A stretch of DNA of 64,000 nt from Phaeosaccion multiseriatum (lineage: Eukaryota; Ochrophyta, other classes): the NCBI GenBank assembly GCA_965112735.1, contig OZ218951.1, positions 186,001 to 250,000 on the forward strand, given 5' to 3'. The notes beneath the pieces are model-generated. The model was not told where the DNA came from, made no database searches, and saw only the letters and a program-made list of their open reading frames with translations. Shown piece by piece: positions 21,565 through 32,332 of the stretch (position 1 is the first letter of the stretch; each line of letters opens with the position of its first letter). The translations under genes were made by a program, and so were the position numbers.

Positions 21565-23766
21565 ATGGGGCCTGTGTTCCTCTTCCTCGTCGTCCTCAGC
21601 TTCCTCGCCATCGGATGGAGCGCCGGACAGCACCTTCCGCTCCCTCCACTGCCTTGTAAGCTCTCCTTTTTTTTCTTTTTCCTTCTCCACTTTCTCCTTT
21701 TAATTCAATCTTTCTCCCCTTTCAGACGAGTACAACGCCCTGGAGCCTTTCATCAGCGAGGCGGCTCTCCGTAGACACCATCTCGTGCATCACAAGGTAA
21801 AGACTCTCTCTTTTTCACCGCTGTTTAGCACGATCGCCTCTGAACACCTCGTTCCCCCCGCTGTGTGTTCAGGCGTATGCAGACAAGCTCAATGACACGT
21901 TGGAGGCAATGCGCTGGAACGAGGTAAGACAAGAGGAGTGGTGGGCTGTATCCGTCCAAGAGCAGAGCAGATGCTTATTTTCTCCCCCCCCCCCCCAATT
22001 ATATTTGTCGGGGTGTTGTCCTGTCTTATCGGAGCAGGACCTCAAGCACCTCCCAAAGATGGGCATCGACAAGCTGCTGCAGGAGCCCAACCTCGCCCAA
22101 GTCCCCGACGAGTACCGCTTGACCATCAGGCAAGACACAATGCCCGGTCCGGTCCACCGCACTCCCTACCTGACTCTACTCCCCTCTCTCCGTCTCCGTC
22201 CTCCCCCCCCACTTCCTTCCTCGCTGCAAACTCTACTCCAGGAACGCGGGGGGCGGCTTTGTGAACCATGCTCTGTTCTGGCGCTGCCTGGCCCCGTCGG
22301 CGAGCGGCAGCCCCAGCAACAGGTGGGTATTATTATTTTATGTGGGGGGTTGTGTGTCCGCCCCCGGCAGTGCGTGTGCCGTGGCCACTGCCAGAAACCA
22401 CGGCTGCTAGTCGCTCCCTCGGGGCCATCGGGGCCACAGTGATTTCCCTTCGAGAGCCGATCCGCCGACTGTCTGTCTCGTTGTTGTTGCTTGTCCTTAC
22501 TTGCGGCGCTTCCTGTCCCCTCTCTGTGCCTGGCCCCTCTGTACAGTACCGAGGAGGGGAAGAGGCTCACCTTGGCGCTGTCGGAGGCATTCGGCAGCGT
22601 GGAGGCCTTCAAACAAGCCTTTACGGACAAGGCCCTGCAACTCTTCGGTGCGTGGGTTGGTGTGCGTATGTGTGTGGGGATGTGGGAGTGGGAGTGTGTG
22701 GGTATGTGTGGGTTGGAAAGGACGCAGAGCTGGTCCTGGACAGGACCACATCCCGACTCGGAGTTTCAGAGTACCATACCAGATCGGAACCCCTCAGATC
22801 CTCAAGCGGTTTCCAAGCCCCACGCCACTGCTCCACCTGGCGTGTTAACCCTACACTTCCACCCTAACCCCCTAATCACAGGCTCCGGGTGGGTATGGCT
22901 GGTGTACAACAACCGCAGACACCCCACAGGGCAGAGGGGGAAGGGTACTCTGGAGCTGGTCACCACAGGCAATCAGGACACCCCCGCCGCTGACGCCGCC
23001 GTCTTCCCCCTTCTGCTCGTGGACATGTGGGAACGTGAGTTGTGGGAGGGAGGGGGAGGAGGGAGGGAGGGAGGAAGGGAGGGAGGGCGGGAGGCAGGCA
23101 GGCAGGCAGGGAGGGAGCGAGGGAGGGGGGGCAGGGAGGGAGGGAGGGAGGGAGGGAGGGGGGCAGGGAGGGAGGGGGGCAGGGAGGGGAAGGAACGGAG
23201 GGAGAGAGGGAGAGAGGGAGAGACGGGGAGGAGCGAGGGAGAGAGGGGGAGGAGCGAGGGAGGGAGGGAGAGGGGAAGGAACGGCAGAAGGGAAGGAGGG
23301 AGGCGAGGGAGGAAGGGAGGGAGGAGGGAGGGAGGGAGGAGGGAAGGAAGGAAGGAAGGGAGGGAGGGAGGGAGGGAGGGAGGGAGAGGGGAAGGAACGG
23401 AGGGAGGGGGAGGTGCGAGGGAGCGAGGGAGAGGGGAAGGAACGGAGGGAGAGAGGGGGAGGAGGGAGAGGGGAAGGAACGGAGGGAGGGAAGGAGGGAG
23501 GGGAGGGAGGGAGGAGAGGGCTTGGCTTAAGTCCTGTGACCCTGACCCCCAATTCATTCCTTCACTGCTGCCTGTCTGTTGGCGACGCGGCAGATGCCTA
23601 CTACCTGGACTACCCGGAGGCGAGAGAGGAGTGGCTGACAGCCTTCTGGAAGCTCGTCAACTGGCAGGAGGTGGCCAACAATCTCAGCGTGGCCATCACC
23701 AAAGGCGTGGAGCAACACACAGAGGGGCTGGAGCGCGAGCATGCCGGCGCCGAGGGGGACCTCTGA
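21565..23766 (+). CDS. SOD2: Manganese-type superoxide dismutase with N-terminal signal
   Basis: Eight exons in phase: 21565-21655, 21726-21796, 21873-21923, 22038-22129, 22242-22322, 22547-22647, 22882-23034, 23594-23766. Metal ligands are visible: His in HHLVHHK, His in FVNHALFW, and Asp and His in DMWEHAYYLDY. Gly-rich NAGGGFVNH and the Gln in TGNQDTP point to the Mn rather than Fe type. It converts superoxide to oxygen and peroxide. The N-terminus MGPVFLFLVVLSFLAIGW is a hydrophobic signal, so it enters the secretory path or a complex organelle; mitochondrial targeting is not obvious. Intron 4 has a GC donor (ATCAG/GCAAGA). The C-terminus extends beyond the usual end (GVEQHTEGLEREH). An upstream in-frame Met at 21487 is less likely. 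Confidence 0.95.
23038..23522 (+). repeat. GGGA-type purine array in SOD intron 7
   Basis: About 480 bp of GGGA, GGCA and GAGA units with almost no pyrimidines on the plus strand, starting right after the donor GTGAGT. Confidence 0.95.
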
Positions 23767-24588
23767 TGTTCAAACTCAAACTCTCATTCAGGACCACCTC
23801 CTGCGCGGCTGGCGACGATGTGGAGTGAGCTGCGCCGGCTTCTCGGCTGGTCTATATCGTTCCTCTGTCCTCCCCCTCCTCCCACCCGGTCTGGCCTGAC
23901 CTGAGCATTTGCAGCCCTGCCAGCGCCGCTCAGCGCAGGAGCTGAGCTCGCCCCTCCAAAGCGTTGTGAATGTGTCACTCACAAGAGTGGACCTTGAGGC
24001 CGAGAAAGCGACGAGAACGTGTGGGCATAGGCATAGGCATAGGCATAGGCCTCTTCCTTTCTGCAGACTTTGAGCAGAGCTTCTGGCTGGCTCCTTTTCG
24101 CCGCCCCAGGCCTTGATGCATCTCAACGACGGCGGAGGTCGAGTGCTGGCTGGATAGAGACGCGGCACCCGCCGGGGGGGTGAGGTGCTACAGAAACACT
24201 TCATCGGCCCCATCCTCTTCTCTCGAGTGATGTGTGAGGAGCGGAGAGCCAGAGGTGTTGGTGCTACGGCGCAAGGGCAATGTGACTGTGAGTGTGCCAA
24301 GGCACACACGCTTGGCTTAGCTGCCTTGGCCTAAAGGGGCAACAGGAGCAAGAGACGGCCTCCAAGATACTTTTTGAGGCTATGATACTATTTATTTTAT
24401 TATAAAAATACATAAAATTCAAGTCTTATCAAAATATGAAAGGAAAAAGGAAAGGATTCTGTCTTCATTCCACCAGGCGTGAAGGCGTGAAGGTGCGAAG
24501 GAGTGCGTATCTCAGTAACAGTAGCATAGCAGTAAGAAGCCGCGGTAGGAATGGAGCAGTTGGTGAACCATCGGTCGTCGCCATCCGA
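23767..24588. other. Intergenic region, convergent 3' ends
   Basis: Between SOD (+) and the cupin gene (-). Contains a short GGCATA repeat (24027-24050) and an AT-rich patch at 24370-24440 that may serve 3' end formation on one or both strands. No gene recognised. Confidence 0.45.
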
Positions 24589-26458
24589 TCACAAGTGGAA
24601 ATGCTCGGGCACGGGCAGGAAGATGGACTGCCTCGCTCGCCCATCCACGGCCTTCGAGCGGTGCCCCTGCTCGCCAGGCCGGTTGGTGATACGGCCGCAG
24701 AGCCAGGGGGAGGTTAGGGGGGCAGCACTCGAGCACTACAAACGATATCGACATCGTCGACATTACACAACGAGTGCCTTGAAGTCTTGTTCCCCAACAA
24801 AGTTGACACAATACACATGGCTGATGATACCCCCCACCCCGTCCCATCTCCCCCTCCCCAGCCCCACGAAAGGCCTCCGGAGGCCTCCCCTTGTGCCTTC
24901 ACTTCACTTCCACTCACCTTGCCCCACACATCCTCGAGTAAGAACACCCCACCTCTCGGCACGACTCTTACTCTCGGCTCTCCGCTGCTCACCTCCAGCG
25001 ACACCGCGGCGGTGAGGTTCACCACAAACTGCCTTCGGGGGGCACAGTGCCAGTCAAATGCGTAGTTGCCTGCGTGGGAGGGAGGGAGGGAGGAAGGGGA
25101 GGGAGGGAGGGAGGGAGGGAGGGAGAGAGGGAGGGAGGGAGGGAGGGAGGGAGGGGGGGAGGGAGGGAGGGAGGGAGGGAGGGAGGGAGGGAGGGAGGGA
25201 GGGAGGGAGGGAGGGAGGGAGGGAGGGAGGGAGGGAGGGAGGGAGGGAGGGAGGGAGGAGTGAGTACGTGGGCGAATGAGGCAAGCCGGCGGGCAGCGCG
25301 AGGCACCGAACTCAAACATAGTATGACCAAGGAATGGTCATCCTAGCGAAGCGGCGCAAGCCAAGGCCAGGGACTCACACAGGGCGAGTCAGCGAGTCTC
25401 GCTCACTTCAGGGGCGCTCTCAACGGTCTGAAGGAGGCCTAATGGACTGAAACTGATACCTGGGGTGGTTCTAAACTGCATGCCTTGGCAAGGAAATATG
25501 CTGGACAACGCCCCGATGGCGTTCCCACTCTCTGCTTCCGAGAGGAGGGGAAGGCAGGCAGAGGGGTGGAACGAGAGGTGGGGCATAGAGAGTGAGAAAG
25601 AAAGAGGGGCATAAGAGGGAGGGTTGGGATGGCGTGTAGGCGTGCTTGGGACGGCCAGAGGGGAGGAGGCGCAGGAGACATGATACCCATAATACCCAAT
25701 GACCACCCTCAGCAACCCCTCAAGTCAGCAAGTCAGCAACCCAGTAAGTCAGCAAGTTAGCAACCCCCTAAGTCAGCAAGTCAGCAAGTCAGCAATCCCC
25801 TGTCCCCCCCTACCTGCTGCTTCGCCTTGGCCGCCCCCCGCCCGTCCCTTCCCTCCCACGGCGATGCGCTTGTCTGTGAAGAAGGTGTTCCCGTCCCCGT
25901 CAACGCTGATGCATGGCAGCACCCACCGCCCCTCTGAGTCCACTTCCACCCCCCCCTCTCCCCCCTCCTCCCCCGCCGCGTCTCGGGCCGCAGTGTCCTC
26001 TCTCCGCCTCTTCTCTCCCCGTGAGCTCCCGTCGGAGAGCGGCGAGAGTGACTGGGAAGATGGGTCTGCTGGCGGGTTGACGTAATGTAGAGTAGAGCAG
26101 GGCGGGGTAGGTAAGGGGGCGAGCAGCCAAAATACACGCTCCCAAGTTTCATATCCGAGATGTGAGGAGGAGAAGGTTCTCGACTTACCTACTGGCAAGG
26201 GCATGGCGGTGTGAGCGTCCCCTCTCTCTAGGCCCTCCAGCTGGGTCTATGCAGCAAAGCAGACACGCGCACACGCATTGGTAGGAGGAGAGGGTGGGTG
26301 GGGGAAACGAAGGGAAAAGAAGCGAAAGGGGGGGAACGGAGGCTCCATGTAGGCAGGAGCTAACGCCGTGTTTACGCTTCTGATTGACGGACGCCAAGCC
26401 CTTCCAGCCCCTCTTCCCTCCCATGGCGTCACGGGGATGGGGTGGTGCAGCAGCATCC

Positions 26459-26492
<34 letters not shown>

Positions 26493-26500
26493 CGTCGTCG

Positions 26501-26578
<78 letters not shown>

Positions 26579-27080
26579 CAAGTTACCTGTGCCTCCCACA
26601 GTAGCGCCATGTCTCGGGGGTGGAAGGCCACCTCCTCGCTCTCAAGCAGGTCCTCCTGATGAGAGAGAGAGGGGGAGCAGAGGAGGGGAGAACGGCGTAG
26701 AGGGGGGGAAGAGGGGAGCAGAGCAGAGCGGAGGGAGGGGGGTTAGTGAGCCACGCTGCGGCCAGCGGAGGGGCGGCAGGTAAGCGTGTTGGTGGAGGGA
26801 GGCAGAGGCGCCTTAACCTCACAATAGACACCTCCACACAGGACCGGGGCCCTACCTCGGTCAGGCGCAGGAACAAATGCCCGTCGATGCCGAAGAGCAG
26901 CAGTGCGTCCAAGGTCTCATCCCGCAGGGAGGGGAAGCGCGCCTTGAGCCATTGCATTAGGCTGCGCGTGCCCCAGCTGGACGGAGGAGAAGATTCGATG
27001 GGAGCTGCTGTTGCTGCGGGTTGGTTGGAGGATGCAGCACCCACAGAATCATCTCCAGTGTCGACAGCCATCTCCGACAT
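24589..27080 (-). CDS. SAM-like domain plus cupin protein
   Basis: Seven exons in phase: 27080-26856, 26655-26587, 26240-26189, 26068-25814, 25531-25460, 25069-24918, 24666-24589; 300 aa. The N-terminal third is a helical bundle like a SAM domain (LMQWLKARFPSLRDETLD, FGIDGHLFLRLTEEDLLE). After an acidic linker (KRRREDTAARD) comes a small cupin barrel: IFPCQGMQFRTTPGNYAFDW, HCAPRRQFVVNLTAAVSLEV, GGVFLLEDVWGKGHRSKAV, ending VPEHFHL. The His in DWHCAPRRQ and HRS are the positions that often bind metal in this cupin type. Substrate unknown. SAM domains mediate protein or RNA contacts, so a scaffolded sensor or enzyme is possible (inference). The full cupin fold depends on joining four exons, all of which keep frame. 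Confidence 0.82.
25078..25259. repeat. (GGGA)n microsatellite in a cupin-gene intron
   Basis: About 45 GGGA units with a few interruptions; on the coding strand it is (TCCC)n leading straight to the acceptor before NYAFDWH. Confidence 0.97.
26456..26579. repeat. Compound (CAG)n-(ATC)n repeat in a cupin-gene intron
   Basis: About 11 CAG units followed by about 28 ATC units. In the coding direction the intron reads (ATG)n then (CTG)n, adjacent to the donor at 26586. Confidence 0.97.
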
Positions 27081-27265
27081 TGCAGCACAGTCCCTCCTTT
27101 CCTTCACAGGGGGTGAGGGGTGGGGATGAGGGGGCAACGTAAGGATTTTTGAATTCCTTGTTGTGTTGGTTCTTGAGCGTCGAGAGGATCACAGATGTAC
27201 CGCGCGCTCCACAATATAAACGCTCCACAAGCTCAGCCAAGTATAGAGGCCAGGTGCTGTCTATC

Positions 27266-30200
27266 ATGTGTCAGCCAAAGACTGATTCGAGCAGCTGGTG
27301 GACAGTTGTGCCCGTCAGCACCGAAAAGGCCCTGCGCGGGTACAAGTACAAAGGCCAGGACCTGTCTCTCGCCTATCGGTACTTCCTCTCCCCACTAGCA
27401 GAGAGATGCCTGGCCTTCATCCCGCGCTCCATGGCCCCCAATCTCATCACCTTCGTGGGGCTCTTGATCAGTTTGCTTGGGGCCACCACCTTCTGCGTCC
27501 TCTGCCCGGATTGGGTCTCCATGGACGCACCTAGGTTAGTGAAGGAGGAGGTAGGAGGACTTGAGGGACGGAGGGATGCCCATAGTCCTCCTCAGGCGCA
27601 AGCTGAGAGTCAGAACTAGGCTGAGAGTTAGGACCAGGATCGGGATCAATGAGCCGCCCAGAACAGACGACGCCTCTCCAGCCTCTTCCTTTGCCTCCCC
27701 GCGTAACATCTGCCAGCAGGCCAGCGACTTTTCTCATCTCATTGTCCTTGTTGCTTCCTTTCCCTCTCCAAGGTGGATGTTTCCCTTCATGGGCCTGTGT
27801 CTGTTCGTGTACCAGACGCTCGACAACATTGACGGGAAGCAAGCAAGGTAGGCGGAAGGTGCAGTCGGCAGGGCGGGGCACATGGGCTGCAACCGTCTCT
27901 TCTCGGGGGGTGTGTCGCTCGAATGTATGGCAGAGAAGGCGTGGTAGGCCAGAGAAGGGCAAAGGACACCTGGGCCGCAGGAAGCCAGAGAAGGGTAATA
28001 TACCTAAGCCGACCACGACCATATGAACATGAACACGAAGGAGAATATGATAAGACACGCCCGGCGCCTCGCCCTCTTCATCAGCGAGCAACAGAGCAGC
28101 AAGCGGCTTTCATCTTACCCCTTCAGAGTGCGTGACCAGACCGGCTCAGAGGTATGGCTCCAATTCCCCTCATCCTTCACCCCTCCTCGCCCAATTGTCC
28201 CCTCCCCGCCCCAGACGCACCGGCACCGGCAGCGCTTTGGGCCTGCTGTTCGACCACGGCTGCGACGCCATCAACGCCACCATCGGCCTGTTTATCCTCC
28301 TCGCCATCGCCGGTGAGAAATTGTGTAGAGCACCGAGGGGGGCAGAGTAGTATGATGGGCACATCGAAATTCGTCGACGACATGACCATGACATTGAGCC
28401 CCGAGTGCGTGCGTCTGTCTGTAGGGAAGACAGGGTGCGTGTCTGTCTGCTGCTCACTCACTCGTGCTGAGGATTCTTGCGCGGCTGATTGCAGACGATC
28501 CGCTCCTCCCCGCTCCCTACTCCTCCTACCCGCTCCTCCTCGGCCCCCTCTCCTCCACTGGGCGCCTGGGCATACGGGTATATGGGCATTTGGCCATTTG
28601 GGCATACGTGTGTATGTGCAGGCAACGCGGGCTTCTCCCTTGGGACAGTGGCGCTGTGCGTGGGAAACAACGTCGTGCCCTTCTTCTTCGCCACGTGGGA
28701 GCACTACTACACGTAAGTCACTAAGAGTCACCACGCCAGTATTGTACGGCAGTAGGCTCAGTGTCAGTATGTAAGCAGTACGGTGTATCATTTGTATGTG
28801 ATGACGTACATCTGTATGTCAGTGGAGGGAAGCAAGTCGTGCGGCCACTGTACTCAGAGGGAAGGAAGTACAAAGCAATGCGATATGTGGGTGGGTGGGT
28901 TTGACGACAGTGCCTGACCGGGCAAGGCAGACGCAGCAGCCCAGCAACAATGGCCTCACTGCCTGCCTGCCCGTATGCCTGCCTGTCCTTCCCTCAGCGA
29001 GGAGATGGTGCTTCCCCTAGTGAACGGCCCCTCCGAGGGGGTGCTCATCGGAGTCGCTCTCTCCATCATCACGTACTTCAAGGGCCCAGACCTCTGGCAG
29101 CAGGTTAGTATGATGTACCTACCCACCTCTCAGCCTACCTACCTACCTACCTACCATCAGCTGCTCTCACATCCTTGCTCCACCTCCTCAACACAAACCC
29201 CCCACCCACTCGTCCCCCCCGCCGGGTTGTGCTGCCCCCCCCCCCTGCAGGAGCTGGAGATACCCTCCTCTCTGCCCTTGGTGGGCGGTGTGTCCATGCC
29301 GCTGTGGCAGGCCATGTTGGGGGGGGTTTACTTGGGCATCTTCGCCACAGTAGCCGGGCAGGTCTGCGCCGTGCTGGCCAAGGAGAGGAGGAAGGGAGCT
29401 TCCCTGCTCAAGGTCAGTGCTCGCTCAGCGCCGCTATCGTACTGACACTACGGGATGGCAGTAGATGGACAGGGCTGGGGGGAAAGAGGGGCCACAGACA
29501 CTCACTGTCAAAACCAAGCTGCTGCTGCTGCTGCTGCTGCTGCTGCTACTGCTACTACTGCTGCTACTGCTGCTGTTACTACCACCGCTTGCACTGATTC
29601 CCTCCCTCCCTCCCTCCCTCCCTCCCTCCCCTGCCCGACCCGTACACCTCTACCCTGCCCCCCCCCCCCCCCCTGGGGTCTTAGCCGCTGGTGGACACCC
29701 TCCCTTTCTTCGTGCTCGTAGGCGGCTTAGCGGCCCTGCTCCTCTCTGACCCCTCCCTCTTCCCCACCCACCCCTACCTGAGTGTGGCCGTGATCGGCAG
29801 CCTCAGCACGGAGATGAACGTGGCCCTGATGCTTGCGCACATGACGGGGCGGAGCTTCTCCCCCTACCGCCTTGCCCTCGTACCGCTCCTCCTTGCTGCT
29901 GCCAACGCCACTCTGCTGGAAGATAAGGTGCGTGTGTGTGTGCGTGTGTGTATGTATGTGTGTGTGTGTGTGTGCGTACATTTGTGCGTGTGTGTATATG
30001 GGAGTGCAGTATCCCCGCCCCCCGAATCCCCCAGGGCCCCACCGTCCGCATCAGCACACGCACACACACACACACACACACATACATCACACACACAACA
30101 CACACATACATCACACACACACATACATCACACACACACAACACACACACCACACACACACACACCACACACAACACACTCAGGAGCCATGCTCTCGGTA

Positions 30201-30427
30201 GTCGGCGCCTCACATGGCTCACTCCTCCCTCTACCCCTCTCCCTCTCCCTCCCTCCCCACTCCTCCCCCTCCTCGCTGCGCAGGTGGTGTCCAACGCGAC
30301 AGCGCTCCAGGCTTGCAGCGCGTGTGCTGTGCTGCACACTTCTGTATATGTCATTAAAGTGGTGGTGGGGCTCAGGGACAGGCTGGGCATCTTCATCTTC
30401 TCTGTGGACAAGAGGAAGATGACATGA
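27266..30427 (+). CDS. EPT1: CDP-ethanolamine/choline phosphotransferase
   Basis: Eight exons in phase: 27266-27534, 27773-27847, 28215-28312, 28622-28712, 28998-29103, 29251-29412, 29685-29927, 30284-30427; 395 aa, the normal eukaryotic length. The CDP-alcohol phosphotransferase signature DG-x2-AR-x8-G-x3-D-x3-D is intact across exons 2-3 (DNIDGKQAR, then FDHGCDAI). Flanking family motifs: SMAPNLITFVGLL, FFFATWEHYYTEEMVLP, NGPSEGVLIG. Many hydrophobic helices agree with an ER membrane enzyme that joins diacylglycerol to phosphoethanolamine or phosphocholine, the last Kennedy-pathway step. Head-group choice cannot be told from sequence. Start chosen at MCQPKTD; a Met at 27149 is in frame but adds non-conserved residues. 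Confidence 0.94.
29519..29582 (+). repeat. CTG/CTA trinucleotide repeat in the EPT gene
   Basis: Intron 6 carries a CTG run decaying into CTA/CTG mixtures, followed by (CCCT)n before the acceptor at 29684. Confidence 0.9.
29928..30182 (+). repeat. GT-rich tract followed by AC array in EPT intron 7
   Basis: The intron begins with the donor GTGCGTGTGT continuing as (GT)n for about 70 bp, then has an (AC)n/CACACAT array at 30058-30180. The two tracts are complementary and could pair into a long hairpin inside the intron. Confidence 0.9.
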
Positions 30428-31273
30428 AGAGATGGAGAGAGAGAGAGATACACGGAGATGGCAGCAGATGGCTGAAGATGGCAGAAGATGGCATAGATGC
30501 GCGAGACTGCTGTGCCGATGAGGCGCTGTGGGGCTGAGGCGCTTTATATTATGCGCGGGCGCGGCTGGCGCTTGCTTTATGAACGGGCACGACCGACGTG
30601 TGCTTTCACACGATGTCAAGCCCGAGAGAAGGGAGGGAGAAACAGAGACATAGAGAGAGGCAGAGGCAAAGAGGGAGAAGGGGATGGACGGAGATTCGGA
30701 CATGTGAGAGGGAGGGAGTAGGGAAGAGCAATTAGTTAGAGCCATTAAGAGGTGGGCGCGCAATCTTCTGTTTGCGTACCCTAGAACTGCAAACAGACAT
30801 ACACCCTTTGGCTTTGGAATGGACCTCAAGCCGGGGGTTCAATTTGTACACTTTGTTCTGGCCTCAAGCCGGCCGCAAGCCTCCCCCCCCCCCCCCCAGG
30901 CTCACTATCACTACTTGCTGCGTGTCACTTTGTTCTAGTTTCAAGCTGGAGGCTCACAGCTTGGCTCTCCATTTGATTTTTGTTTAGAAAAGGCTAAGAT
31001 CTTGTTCACACCGAAGAGTCTAAGAGGGCAAGGGGGAGGCCGAACGCCGCAACCCCCCTTACAGTTTAATTTGATCTAATAATTTAATTGCACAAAACTA
31101 AATGAAAACGAGAGCACCAGTGTGGCGGTTGCAAGTGCATCTTCGCGTTGGATAATGTGAGGTAGAGAAGCTCTCGATAATGTGAGGTACACAAGCTCTC
31201 GCGGTGGGCGCATCAGAGAGATTCGAACCTCTCCAGGAGCTCTATTTTCGGAGCTCCGTCTCTCATCGGCTCT
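30428..31273. other. Intergenic region, convergent 3' ends
   Basis: Between EPT (+) and the Cys-repeat gene (-). Notable only for a direct repeat of about 26 bp (TCTCG and GATAATGTGAGGTA) at 31148-31200 and an AT-rich patch at 31060-31100. Confidence 0.45.
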
Positions 31274-32332
31274 CTACAGCGCAAGTCCCGAGCTTGGGCC
31301 CTCCACACGCACGCACGCTCGCAGCGCCTTCCGCCCGCGCCTCTTCCTCTCGCTCGCCGTCACCATGCTCTCCTCCAGCACCGCCCACTCCTCCTCCTGC
31401 TGCTCATCGTCAGCATCATCACCCCCTCCTCCTCCTGAGCGATAGCGGTGGTAGGCAGACACAAAGTCTCCAACAATGCTCTCCACGCTGGCCCCCTTCC
31501 TCTTGGTACGGACCGCACAGTAGGGAAGTAGCCTCACCTTGCTCTGGTCCACAGTCACCACCACGCCATTCGACAGCTCTGTGTCTCGATGGCCCAAGCA
31601 GACCGTGGCAGCCTCAGCCCCACCACCCTCCAGCTCCCTCCACAGACCAGCGGGCAGCTGAACCTCGTCCCCGCCACGGAGCCCCAGCCTCGCGATCAAT
31701 CCTTCCGCACTCTCCTCCTCCCTGTCGTTCTCTTCATTGTCTTCTTCCTTGGTTGGAAGTCTTGCCCTCTTCCCTTCTCTCCCACGGATATCGGTCGCAG
31801 CTCGTCGCTTGGATCCAGGCGCACACTGAAGCCCCTCCTCCTGCTGCTTGGCTCTCTCTCGTCTCATTCGAGCATGCCCTTTGCACATCCCACCTAAGCC
31901 ATGCTGAGGGTGTTTGTTGCAGCCCCCTTCACTACACCTCTTCCTCACAGCTCCATGAGACGTACACAATCCTCCCTGCCTCGACTGCGTTTGACACCCC
32001 TCGACAGAACACCTCTTCCTCACAGCTCCATGAGACGCACCCAATCCTCCCTGGATACGCATCTTTTCACACCCCTCGACAGAACACCTCTTCCTCACAG
32101 CTCCATGAGACGCACACAATCCTCCCTGCCTCGAGTGCTTTTGACACCCCTCGACAGAACACCTCTTCAGCACAGCTCCATGAGACGCACACAATCCTCC
32201 CTGCCTCGACTGCTTTTGACACCCCTCAACTTTACACACTCCTGGCATAGCTTCCCTCCAAGGCTCCAGTGGTGTCCTTGAAAGACTTGAACGCCTTGCT
32301 GTTGCTGCTGCTCCTGCCACTGCTTTTGTCAC
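31274..32332 (-). CDS. Intronless C-x4-C-x9-C-x2-H repeat protein (WRKY19-like zinc finger type)
   Basis: One open frame of 352 aa. Residues about 30-160 hold five repeats of roughly 26 residues, e.g. CKVEGCQKQSRQGG then LCASHGAVLKRC, the tandem Cys/His motif found next to WRKY19-type domains in plants and abundant in oomycetes and other stramenopiles. It probably binds zinc. The fifth copy diverges (CSEGGCNKHPQHGLGGMCKG). A basic stretch (MRRERAKQQEEG) and then an unrecognised C-terminal region with VCLGHRDTELSNGVVVTV follow. It is one of the few genes here without introns, so a retrocopy or recent arrival is possible. An internal Met (MPGVCKVEGC, about 32248) is an alternative start. Nuclear or signalling role is inference. 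Confidence 0.8.
   Translation of the reverse strand: MTKAVAGAAATARRSSLSRTPLEPWREAMPGVCKVEGCQKQSRQGGLCASHGAVLKRCSVEGCQKHSRQGGLCASHGAVRKRCSVEGCEKMRIQGGLGASHGAVRKRCSVEGCQTQSRQGGLCTSHGAVRKRCSEGGCNKHPQHGLGGMCKGHARMRRERAKQQEEGLQCAPGSKRRAATDIRGREGKRARLPTKEEDNEENDREEESAEGLIARLGLRGGDEVQLPAGLWRELEGGGAEAATVCLGHRDTELSNGVVVTVDQSKVRLLPYCAVRTKRKGASVESIVGDFVSAYHRYRSGGGGGDDADDEQQEEEWAVLEESMVTASERKRRGRKALRACVRVEGPSSGLAL

Noticed and set aside
22491-23828. 445-codon plus frame over SOD exons
   Set aside because: It runs through SOD exons 6-8 and purine-rich introns; SOD motifs require splicing.
25047-25346. Frames rich in GREGG or PSLPPSLP
   Set aside because: Translation of a GGGA microsatellite inside a cupin-gene intron.
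26185-26631. Poly-Asp/poly-Met/poly-Ala frames
   Set aside because: Product of the ATC/CAG compound repeat in an intron; flanking splice sites of the cupin gene are good.
31205-31270. tRNA-like TTCGAATC loop next to small hairpins
   Set aside because: The stem around the loop leaves eight loop bases, and no acceptor or D arm pairs with it; it also overlaps the end of the Cys-repeat gene.
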